Shown piece after piece: positions 13,824 to 19,379 of a stretch of 19,379 nucleotides of DNA. The position numbers and the translations under genes are program-made. Every line of letters starts with the position of its first letter. Positions within the stretch are counted from its first letter, which is position 1. The stretch is from NCBI GenBank assembly GCA_024404395.1, contig JAKSPZ010000002.1:1-19379 (forward strand), given 5' to 3'. The notes beneath the pieces are model-generated. The model saw only the letters and a list, made by a program, of their open reading frames with translations. It had not been told where the DNA came from and did no database searches. This stretch comes from Clostridia bacterium. Lineage in GTDB: Bacteria; Bacillota; Clostridia; Christensenellales; Aristaeellaceae.

Positions 13824-14708
13824 TCAGACTTTCTCGTGGATCTTCTTGCCGAGCAGGCCGGTGGGCTTGACCAGCAGAACGACGATCAGAACGGCGAAAA
13901 CGAATGCGTCACCGAGTTCCTGAGAGACATAAGCCTTACCGAGGATCTCGATGATGCCCAGCAGGATACCGCCGATCATGGCGCCGGGGATGGAACCGAT
14001 GCCGCCGAAGACCGCAGCCGTGAAGGCCTTGATACCGGGCATGGAACCGGTGGTGGGCATGAGGTTCGGATAGCTGGAGCAGAGCAGGATGCCTGCGACG
14101 GCTGCCAGAGCGGAACCGATGGCGAAGGTGGTGGAGATGGTCTGATTGACGTTGATGCCCATCAGCTCAGCAGCACCCTTGTCTTCAGAAACGGCACGCA
14201 TGGCCTTGCCCATCTTGGTCTTGCCGGTGAACCAGGTCAGCAGCAGCATGATGACGATGTTGGCGGCGATGGTCAGCACGGAAGTGCCGGGAATGATCAT
14301 TTCGCCGTCAAACAGCTTCATAGAGCCGAAGTTGAACAGCTGGGGGAAGCTCTTGGGAGTGGAACCCCAGATGAGCAGTGCGGCGTTCTGCAGCAGATAG
14401 CTCATACCGATGGCGGTGATCAGAACTGCCAGAGAGGTTGCCATACGCAGGGGCTTGTAAGCGAAACGCTCGATCAGGATGCCCAGCAGCGTGCAGATGA
14501 CCATTGCGAACAGGACACAGACGATCACAGGCAGTTTCATGTACATGGCGGCACAGTATGCCATATAACCGCCGATCATGATAACGTCGCCGTGAGCGAA
14601 GTTCAGCATTTTTGCGATGCCGTAGACCATCGTGTAGCCGAGCGCGATGATGGCGTATACGCTACCGAGGCTGATGCCGTTTACGAGGTAAGTCAGGAAT
14701 GAAACCAT
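13824..14708 (-). CDS. livH: Branched-chain amino acid ABC transporter permease LivH
   Basis: A 294-residue polytopic membrane protein of the usual LivH length. It begins MVSFLTYLVNGISLGSVYAIIALGYTMVYGIAKMLNFAHGD, the standard LivH N-terminus. The coupling segment TKMGKAMRAVSEDKGAAELMGINVNQTI is near the middle, and KAFTAAVFGGIGSIPGAMIGG follows. It forms the inner-membrane channel with LivM. The start at 14708 has AAGGAG 8 bases upstream; a longer frame reaches into the hairpin region and is rejected. The 142-base gap to livJ holds two hairpins and no clear promoter, so livHMGF is probably transcribed by read-through from livJ at a lower level. Confidence 0.95.
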   Translation of the reverse strand: MVSFLTYLVNGISLGSVYAIIALGYTMVYGIAKMLNFAHGDVIMIGGYMAYCAAMYMKLPVIVCVLFAMVICTLLGILIERFAYKPLRMATSLAVLITAIGMSYLLQNAALLIWGSTPKSFPQLFNFGSMKLFDGEMIIPGTSVLTIAANIVIMLLLTWFTGKTKMGKAMRAVSEDKGAAELMGINVNQTISTTFAIGSALAAVAGILLCSSYPNLMPTTGSMPGIKAFTAAVFGGIGSIPGAMIGGILLGIIEILGKAYVSQELGDAFVFAVLIVVLLVKPTGLLGKKIHEKV

Positions 14709-14732
14709 GGTACCGACTCCTTCTTGTTTTGT

Positions 14733-14782
14733 GGACGACCCACGAAAACTCACGGTCATTCATGGGCTTTCGTTGATCGTCC
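14733..14782 (-). other. Second hairpin in the livJ-livH gap
   Basis: In the minus-strand RNA, 14782-14767 and 14748-14733 form a 16-position stem with one mismatch and two G-U pairs, around an 18-base loop. It lies between the terminator-like hairpin and the livH ribosome binding site. No T run follows, so it is more likely an RNA stability or processing element than a terminator. Confidence 0.5.
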
Positions 14783-14788
14783 GTAAAT

Positions 14789-14825
14789 TCCCAAACCCGC
14801 CTCTTTGTCAGAGGCGGGTTTGGGA
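14789..14825 (-). terminator. Terminator-like hairpin between livJ and livH (weak T run)
   Basis: A perfect 15-bp stem (14789-14803 with 14811-14825) with a seven-base loop, 25 bases after the livJ stop. On the minus strand it is followed by only a few T (AATTTACGG), so it probably acts as a partial terminator or as a 3' stabiliser. That would give more binding protein than permease, the pattern usual for ABC importers. Confidence 0.7.
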
Positions 14826-14850
14826 TTGTCATACATTAATCCGGATGGGA

Positions 14851-15990
14851 TTAGTCTGCGCTGACATAGGTGCCGTTCTCGATGCGAACAGCCTTGGGGC
14901 TCTTGGTGACTTCGCCGTTGTCGGCCCAGGTCATGTTACCGGTCAGGCCTTCGATCTCGATCTCCTGCATTGCAGCGATCAGCAGGTCGCAAGCATCTTC
15001 AGCGGACATGTCGGGGGTAACGCCGGCGAGCTCGATGGCGGCCTTCAGAGCGTAAACGCAGTCATAACCGTCAGCAGCGAACTGGCTGGGGATCTCGCCG
15101 TTGGTCAGAGCGCCGAAGTTGGCAACGAAGTTAACGGTCAGATCATCGGTAGCATCAGCTGCGAAGGGGGTCAGCAGCAGAACGCCTTCGGCCAGGGAGG
15201 TGTCGAAGCCTTCGATACCGAGGATGCCGTCCATGCCGTCAACGCCGAAGAACAGGGGAGCGTACTCCATCTGAGCAGCCTGCTGGAAGATCATGGAAGC
15301 GGGGGTGTAGTAGATGGGCAGGAAGACCAGCTCGGCGCCTGCGTTCTTGGCATCGGTAACCTGAACGGAGAAGTCGGTGGTGTCGTCGGTGAAGGTGCTG
15401 GTGGAGACGATCTCCAGGCCCTGAGCCTCAGCCTCGGCTGCGAAGGTCTGATAGATGCCGGTGGAGTAAGCATCGCCGTTGTTGTAGATAACGGAGACCT
15501 TGGTGGCCAGACCGTGCTGGGCAATGTACTGAGCGGACATGGTGCCCTGAGCGGGGTCGGTGAAGCAAAGCTGATAGACGTTGTCCTTATCGGCGGTAAC
15601 GTCAGTGGAGGAGGCGGAGGGGGTCAGCATGAAGACGCGGTCTTCGTATGCGACGCTACCGACTGCGATGCAGGGGGTGGTGGTGACGCAGCCGACGATC
15701 ATCTGGGCGCCCCAGTCATACAGGGTGTTGTAAGCGTTAACGGACTTTTCGCCGTCGTGCTCGTCATCCTGGGGATTGTACTCGATCATGTAGCCGTTGA
15801 TACCGCCGGCAGCATTGATCTCGTCAACAGCAACCTTGGTGCCGTCGTTGGCATTGTTGCCGTACAGGGCGGCAGCGCCGGTCAGGGGGCCGATGAAGCC
15901 GATCTTGTAGGTCTCTTCTGCGATGGCTGCCATGGACAGAACCAGAGCGAGAGCGAGGATCATAGCCAGAAGCGTCTTGGTGAACTTCAT
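14851..15990 (-). CDS. livJ: Branched-chain amino acid ABC transporter substrate-binding protein LivJ
   Basis: A 379-residue extracytoplasmic binding protein of the type I periplasmic-binding fold (Leu/Ile/Val-binding family). The signal peptide, MKFTKTLLAMILALALVLSM-AAIA, is followed by ETYKIGFIGPLTGAAALYG, a hallmark of the family, then DEINAAGGINGYMIEY and IVGCVTTTPCIAV, where the ligand-contacting Ser/Thr residues usually lie, and TPSASSTDVT. It captures the amino acid and hands it to LivHM. There is no lipobox cysteine at the signal-peptide end: cleavage is predicted at AIA, so it lacks the lipid anchor that Gram-positive binding proteins normally have. AGGAGG lies 9 bases before the ATG. 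It is the first gene of the liv operon, behind the promoter at 16059-16088. The actual ligand could also be an amide or other amino acid. Confidence 0.94.
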   Translation of the reverse strand: MKFTKTLLAMILALALVLSMAAIAEETYKIGFIGPLTGAAALYGNNANDGTKVAVDEINAAGGINGYMIEYNPQDDEHDGEKSVNAYNTLYDWGAQMIVGCVTTTPCIAVGSVAYEDRVFMLTPSASSTDVTADKDNVYQLCFTDPAQGTMSAQYIAQHGLATKVSVIYNNGDAYSTGIYQTFAAEAEAQGLEIVSTSTFTDDTTDFSVQVTDAKNAGAELVFLPIYYTPASMIFQQAAQMEYAPLFFGVDGMDGILGIEGFDTSLAEGVLLLTPFAADATDDLTVNFVANFGALTNGEIPSQFAADGYDCVYALKAAIELAGVTPDMSAEDACDLLIAAMQEIEIEGLTGNMTWADNGEVTKSPKAVRIENGTYVSAD

Positions 15991-16058
15991 TTTGGAATTC
16001 CTCCTATGAATTTGTTCGTTTATACCGGATAATTGCTCCTGATAAAACGTTACTCAAA

Positions 16059-16088
16059 ACTATACATTATATATGAAAGCATTGTCAA
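16059..16088 (-). promoter_or_regulatory. Sigma-A promoter of the liv operon
   Basis: On the minus strand TTGACA (16088-16083, full consensus), an 18-base spacer and TATAGT (16064-16059, five of six). The expected start near 16052 gives a leader of about 60 bases. I see no T-box or known riboswitch in the leader. Confidence 0.8.
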
Positions 16089-16256
16089 GCACATGTTATT
16101 TTGCTTATGTTATTTGTTGCGAAAATCTTATTGAAATGAATAATTATATGAGCGCGACTTTCGTTTATGCATCCTTATGTATGATGACATAGGTGTTTTG
16201 ACAGATGGAAAAGTGACGAATGACATAAAAGGTGAAAGTTGCGTATCAAAGAATTG
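16089..16256. other. AT-rich intergenic stretch between liv promoter and galE terminator
   Basis: The gene-free interval 15991-16296 is 306 bases. Its ends hold the livJ leader and promoter (to 16088) and the galE terminator (from 16257). The middle is visibly richer in A+T than the genes around it. I see no ORF with a ribosome binding site, no tRNA and no convincing repeat here. Confidence 0.6.
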
Positions 16257-16285
16257 CAAAAGCCGACAGTCGGAGGACTGTCGGC
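16257..16285 (-). terminator. Terminator after galE
   Basis: A perfect 10-bp GC-rich stem (16262-16271 with 16276-16285) with a four-base loop, followed on the minus strand by TTTT (complement of 16258-16261). It begins 11 bases after the galE stop codon. Confidence 0.88.
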
Positions 16286-16296
16286 CGTATGGTCGG

Positions 16297-17295
16297 TCAA
16301 TAACGATTCTTGGCAAAGTTCCAGGCGTCGCGGCACATGTCTTCGATGGTGAATGTGGCGTGCCAGCCGAGGAGCTTTTCGGCCTTTTCGGTGTTGGCGT
16401 AGCAGGAGGCGATGTCGCCGGGACGACGTTCCGCGATGCGATAGGGCACGTCGTGTCCGCAGGCTTTGCCGAAGGCGGTGACGATCTCGAGAACACTGGT
16501 GCCGTGTCCCGTACCGAGGTTGATAGCTTCAACGCCCGTATGGGATTCCGCATAGTTCAGAGCGGCGAGATGACCCAGAGCAAGGTCGACCACGTGGATG
16601 TAATCGCGGACGCCCGTGCCGTCGGGAGTGTCATAGTCGTTGCCGAAAACGGTGAGCTGCTTCAGCTTGCCCGCGGCGACCTGCGCAACGTAGGGGAGCA
16701 GGTTGTTGGGGATGCCGTTGGGATCCTCGCCGATCAGTCCGCTGGGATGCGCACCGATGGGATTGAAGTAGCGCAGCAATACGACGCTCATTTCGGGGTG
16801 TGCCTTCACGAGGTCGATGAGCATCTGCTCGATCATGACCTTGGTATAGCCGTAGGGATTGGTGGCGGAGGTGGGCATCTCCTCGCTGAAAGGAACGGGG
16901 TTGTTCATGCCGTAGACCGTGGCGGAGGAGGAGAATACGAGACGATTGACGTTGTGCGCGATCATTTCCTCCAGCAGCACAAGGGTACCGATGAGGTTAT
17001 TATCGTAATACTCAACGGGCTTCTGAACCGATTCGCCCACAGCCTTCAGTCCTGCGAAGTGGATGACGGCATCCACGGCATGCGCATCGAACAGCTGCTT
17101 CATGGCTGCACGGTCGCGCAGGTCCGCTTCGACAAAAGTGAATTCTTTGCCGGTGATCTTGCGGATGCTGTCCAGCGCGGCGGAAGAGGAGTTGACGAAA
17201 TTATCGACGATTACGATCTCATGACCTGCGTTCAGCAGTTCGACACAGGTGTGGCTGCCGATAAAGCCGGCGCCGCCGGTGACCAATACCTTCAT
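16297..17295 (-). CDS. galE: UDP-glucose 4-epimerase
   Basis: A 332-residue short-chain dehydrogenase/reductase-type epimerase. The NAD-binding motif GGAGFIGS is at residues 7-14, DNF at 31-33 and ADLRD at 57-61. The catalytic triad is visible as S124 (SSSATVYG), Y148 and K152 (YGYTK). GVRDYIHVVDLA and the GTGHGTSVLEI segment near residue 270 are typical of GalE. It interconverts UDP-glucose and UDP-galactose for galactose use (Leloir pathway) and for cell-surface glycans; some relatives also act on UDP-GlcNAc, which cannot be excluded. The start at 17295 is chosen for CGGAGG 7 bases upstream. It appears to be a single-gene unit with its own terminator. Confidence 0.96.
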   Translation of the reverse strand: MKVLVTGGAGFIGSHTCVELLNAGHEIVIVDNFVNSSSAALDSIRKITGKEFTFVEADLRDRAAMKQLFDAHAVDAVIHFAGLKAVGESVQKPVEYYDNNLIGTLVLLEEMIAHNVNRLVFSSSATVYGMNNPVPFSEEMPTSATNPYGYTKVMIEQMLIDLVKAHPEMSVVLLRYFNPIGAHPSGLIGEDPNGIPNNLLPYVAQVAAGKLKQLTVFGNDYDTPDGTGVRDYIHVVDLALGHLAALNYAESHTGVEAINLGTGHGTSVLEIVTAFGKACGHDVPYRIAERRPGDIASCYANTEKAEKLLGWHATFTIEDMCRDAWNFAKNRY

Positions 17296-17331
17296 GATAC
17301 AACCTCCGGAAACACATAATTCCATATATAC

Positions 17332-17337
17332 ATTATA
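17332..17337 (-). promoter_or_regulatory. Probable -10 box of the galE promoter
   Basis: TATAAT on the minus strand, 36 bases before the galE ATG. The -35 region at proper spacing (TTCCTT) is a poor match, so the promoter is tentative and may need an activator. Confidence 0.4.
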
Positions 17338-17393
17338 CATCATGAATCACGGAAAAGGAAGTGTAATATCATACTGTTTTTGTTTGATTTCCC

Positions 17394-17422
17394 TTGAGTG
17401 GGCAACAATCCTGTGATAGAAT
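17394..17422 (+). promoter_or_regulatory. Promoter of the ybaK-like gene
   Basis: TTGAGT (17394-17399, four of six), a 17-base spacer and TAGAAT (17417-17422, five of six), 26 bases before the ATG. It is divergent from the galE promoter. Confidence 0.65.
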
Positions 17423-17448
17423 GAAGGCAATCGAAAGGAGTGACGGTT

Positions 17449-17937
17449 ATGTCAATCGAGAGAGCCAGAGCTCATCTGAAGCAGTTCGGCGCAGATGCGC
17501 GTATTCTTGAGTTTCCCGTTTCCAGCGCCACGGTGGAGCTGGCTGCGGAAGCGGCGGGGGTCATTCCCGCACGCATCGCAAAGACACTGTCTTTTATGAT
17601 CGGCGAGAAGCCGATTCTGATCGTCATGGCGGGCGATGCCCGTCTGGACAACAGCCGTTTCAAGGCGCAGTTCCATACGAAAGCAAAAATGCCCCAACCG
17701 GATGTGGTTGAGGCAGTGATCGGACATGCCGTCGGCGGCGTATGTCCCTTTGGTATCAATGATGGGATCGATGTCTATCTGGACGAATCCCTGCGCCGCT
17801 TCGACACGGTCTATCCCGCCTGCGGTTCCTCCAACAGCGCCATCGAGCTGAGCTGCGATGAGCTGGAGAAGTTCTCCGGCGGCACGTGGATCGACGTCTG
17901 CAAGAGCTGGCGCGAAGAAGAGATCACAGTTTCTTGA
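17449..17937 (+). CDS. ybaK: YbaK/EbsC family aminoacyl-tRNA deacylase
   Basis: A 162-residue protein of the YbaK/ProX editing-domain family, which removes wrongly attached amino acids from tRNA (for YbaK, Cys from tRNA-Pro). The conserved lysine is in ARIAKTLSF (about residue 45), followed by the VMAGDARLDNSRFK block and the GGVCPFGI loop of the active-site pocket (about residues 98-105). The end reads GSSNSAIELSCDELEKF. It acts in the cytoplasm on free aminoacyl-tRNA. The start at 17449 is chosen because AAAGGAG lies 8 bases upstream; the GTG at 17440 overlaps that site. The last 14 bases overlap the end of the threonine aldolase gene on the other strand. The exact tRNA/amino-acid specificity within the family is not settled by sequence. 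Confidence 0.9.
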   Translation: MSIERARAHLKQFGADARILEFPVSSATVELAAEAAGVIPARIAKTLSFMIGEKPILIVMAGDARLDNSRFKAQFHTKAKMPQPDVVEAVIGHAVGGVCPFGINDGIDVYLDESLRRFDTVYPACGSSNSAIELSCDELEKFSGGTWIDVCKSWREEEITVS

Positions 17938-18958
17938 GATCTGCAATCAGGGCGTCTACGTTCTCTTCGGGGGTCCACCAGGAGGTGCAGAAGCGCACGC
18001 AGGTATGAGTGGCGTCCACACGACCGAAGTTGGCAAACGCGTATTTCCTGGACAGCTTTTCAATCGCGCTGTCCGGCATAACGGGGAACTGCTGATTGGT
18101 GGGGCTGTCGATATAGAAGGGATAGCCCAGATCCGTCAGTGCCTGCTTCAGCTTCATGGCGAGGCGGATGGCATGGCGGGAGGTCTCATTGTACAGACCG
18201 TCTTTCAGGAGTTCCTCGAACTGAAGGCCCAGCAGGCGACCTTTCGCCAGCATGGCGCCTTTTTGTTTGAGAATATAGCGGAAATCGGCTTTCAGCGCAT
18301 CGTTCATCATAACGAGGGCTTCTCCGAACAGGGCGCCCTGCTTGGTGCCGCCGATGTAGAATGCGTCGCAGACTTCGGCGAGGAAGGGCAGATCGACGTC
18401 GTTGCCGGGGGCTTCGAGGGCGTAGCCCAGACGTGCGCCGTCAACGTACAGCAGCAGGTTCCAGCGATCGCAGACGCCGCGCATGGCGATCAGCTCTTCG
18501 CGGGTGTAGAGCGTGCCGTATTCGGTGGGCTGGGACAGATAGACGACCTTGGGCTGGACCATGTGCTCAAAGCTCTCGTCGGCGAAATGGACGCGGCACA
18601 GCTCGGAGACCGCACCTGCGGAGATCTTGCCGTCCTTGTGGGGGAGGGTCAGGACCTTGTGACCGGTGCCTTCGATGGCGCCGGACTCATGAACGGCGAT
18701 ATGGCCGGTCTCGGCGGCGACGGCACCCTGATGGGGACGGAGTGCGGCAGCCAGCAGGATCATGTTGGTCTGGGTGCCGCCGACGATGAACTGAACATAG
18801 GCGTTGGGCGCCTTGCACAGATCCTTGATGACGTTGCGTGCACTCTCACAGTACTTGTCTTCGCCGTAGCCGGGGGTCTGTTCGAAGTTGGTTTCGCTGA
18901 GGCGCTTCAGGATCCTGGGATGAGCGCCCTCGAGGTAATCGGAATTAAAACGGATCAT
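17924..18958 (-). CDS. ltaE: Low-specificity L-threonine aldolase
   Basis: A 344-residue PLP enzyme of the beta-eliminating lyase family, which splits threonine (and allo-threonine) into glycine and acetaldehyde. The start MIRFNSDYLEGAHPRIL is typical. Visible PLP-site features are GGTQTN (about residues 60-65), the conserved histidine in AVHESGAIE (about 90), YVDGARLG (about 171-178, Asp173 and Arg176) and the PLP lysine K206 in GGTKQGALFGEA. The tail HTCVRFCTSWWTPEENVDALI also fits the family. AAAGGAA lies a few bases before the ATG, inside the space after the NUDIX gene (12-base gap), so the two form one transcript. It converges on ybaK with a 14-base overlap and no terminator between. Glycine made here could feed one-carbon folate metabolism. 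Confidence 0.93.
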   Translation of the reverse strand: MIRFNSDYLEGAHPRILKRLSETNFEQTPGYGEDKYCESARNVIKDLCKAPNAYVQFIVGGTQTNMILLAAALRPHQGAVAAETGHIAVHESGAIEGTGHKVLTLPHKDGKISAGAVSELCRVHFADESFEHMVQPKVVYLSQPTEYGTLYTREELIAMRGVCDRWNLLLYVDGARLGYALEAPGNDVDLPFLAEVCDAFYIGGTKQGALFGEALVMMNDALKADFRYILKQKGAMLAKGRLLGLQFEELLKDGLYNETSRHAIRLAMKLKQALTDLGYPFYIDSPTNQQFPVMPDSAIEKLSRKYAFANFGRVDATHTCVRFCTSWWTPEENVDALIADLKKL

Positions 18959-18970
18959 TGCGGTTTCCTT

Positions 18971-19379
18971 TCATTTAAGAGCGATGTCTTTATTGGTGGG
19001 ATCGGTGCGATCGAGGAAGACCTCGGTCGTTTCCCGGTCAAACAGGAGTTTCAAAGCGTAATCCATGTGGTTGGCCAGTTTCATGTTCATGAATTCCTGC
19101 CACGGGACCCAGCGCAGCTGTCCCTCATCGGAGGCTTTCAATTCGCCCGAGAAGCACTGCGTTCTGTAGAAGAAGATGACATAGCGCTTGCCTTCGGGCT
19201 GCGTCCAGTTGAAGACGCCTTCGAAATGCAGGCGGTCTACGGTCAGACCCGTCTCCTCGTAGACTTCGCGCTTCATGGCATCGGTGAAGGATTCGCCGAC
19301 TTCCACGTGACCGCCGGGGAAGGTCAGCCCTGTGTAGCCACCCGATACCTTGTCCAGTACCAGCACTCTGTCGCGGTTG
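18971..19379 (-). CDS. NUDIX hydrolase (MutT/8-oxo-dGTP diphosphatase-like), 5' end off window
   Basis: The 3' 136 codons of a gene whose start lies beyond the right edge. The visible frame begins NRDRVLVLDKVSGGYTGL and contains a full Nudix box, G-x5-E-x7-REVYEETGL (GGHVEVGESFTDAMKREVYEE), which binds Mg and cleaves a nucleoside diphosphate linked to another group. SDEGQLRWVPWQEF is the usual downstream strand of 8-oxo-dGTP diphosphatase-like members. The in-frame GTG at 19366 lies within a conserved strand (NRDRVLVL), so it is not the real start. The stop overlaps the spacing of the ltaE ribosome binding site, 12 bases before ltaE. The substrate cannot be told. Confidence 0.92.
   Translation of the reverse strand, partial: NRDRVLVLDKVSGGYTGLTFPGGHVEVGESFTDAMKREVYEETGLTVDRLHFEGVFNWTQPEGKRYVIFFYRTQCFSGELKASDEGQLRWVPWQEFMNMKLANHMDYALKLLFDRETTEVFLDRTDPTNKDIALK

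Noticed and set aside
12653..13870. Long plus-strand frames antisense to the liv permease genes (also 13773-14702 and 14707-16032)
   Set aside because: Asp/Gly/His-rich shadow products opposite clear membrane proteins and LivJ.
16198..16226. A plus-strand TTGACA near 16198 as a promoter running toward galE antisense
   Set aside because: No acceptable -10 box at 16-18 bases (TGACAT only matches three positions) and no plus-strand gene follows.
1..19379. CRISPR arrays, tRNA or rRNA genes, insertion sequences, prophage or toxin-antitoxin genes
   Set aside because: I found no spaced direct repeats, no tRNA-like cloverleaf, and no transposase, integrase or toxin families in any frame.

Overview
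The window looks like chromosome of an anaerobic Bacillota (Clostridia-type) bacterium. The protein families, AGGAGG-type ribosome binding sites, TTGACA/TATAAT promoters and a moderately high G+C content suggest this; a finer taxonomic call is not supported. I see no tRNA, rRNA, CRISPR array, transposase or phage gene.

Layout. (1) 1-1043, minus: a solute-binding protein cut by the window edge and a secreted protein of unknown function, both behind one consensus promoter. (2) 1040-6480, minus: a carbon-monoxide/acetyl-CoA module. Its gene order is CO dehydrogenase (cooS/acsA), the nickel-insertion ATPase cooC, an acetyl-CoA synthase homologue (acsB), a terminator, and then 5-formyltetrahydrofolate cyclo-ligase. 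(3) 6554-7033, plus: a divergent polyferredoxin with four [4Fe-4S] motifs, the likely electron partner of the CO dehydrogenase. (4) 7037-9475, plus: an ECF sigma factor, its zinc-finger anti-sigma factor, a secreted SIMPL-domain protein and a small acidic DUF1292 protein, closed by a bidirectional terminator. (5) 9477-11137, minus: a DUF1847 cysteine-rich protein and a family 2 glycosyltransferase. (6) 11151-16088, minus: a complete branched-chain amino-acid ABC transporter, livJ-H-M-G-F. (7) 16257-19379: galE, a ybaK-type tRNA deacylase on the plus strand, then threonine aldolase and a NUDIX hydrolase (cut by the edge) on the minus strand.

The most interesting point is the acsB homologue. 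It keeps the four cysteines that bind the [4Fe-4S] part of the A-cluster, with exact family spacing. An in-frame stretch of about 58 residues is missing, and that stretch normally holds the Cys-Gly-Cys motif which binds both nickel atoms. The CO dehydrogenase beside it keeps all its cluster ligands, and CooC keeps its P-loop and CxC motif. The operon therefore seems to pair an intact CO dehydrogenase with an acetyl-CoA synthase that should be unable to build a normal Ni-Ni site. No corrinoid protein or methyltransferase gene is in the window. The control region between this operon and the polyferredoxin has two consensus promoters, a 17-bp perfect dyad over the cooS -10 box, and a 12-bp palindrome exactly midway between the two -35 boxes.
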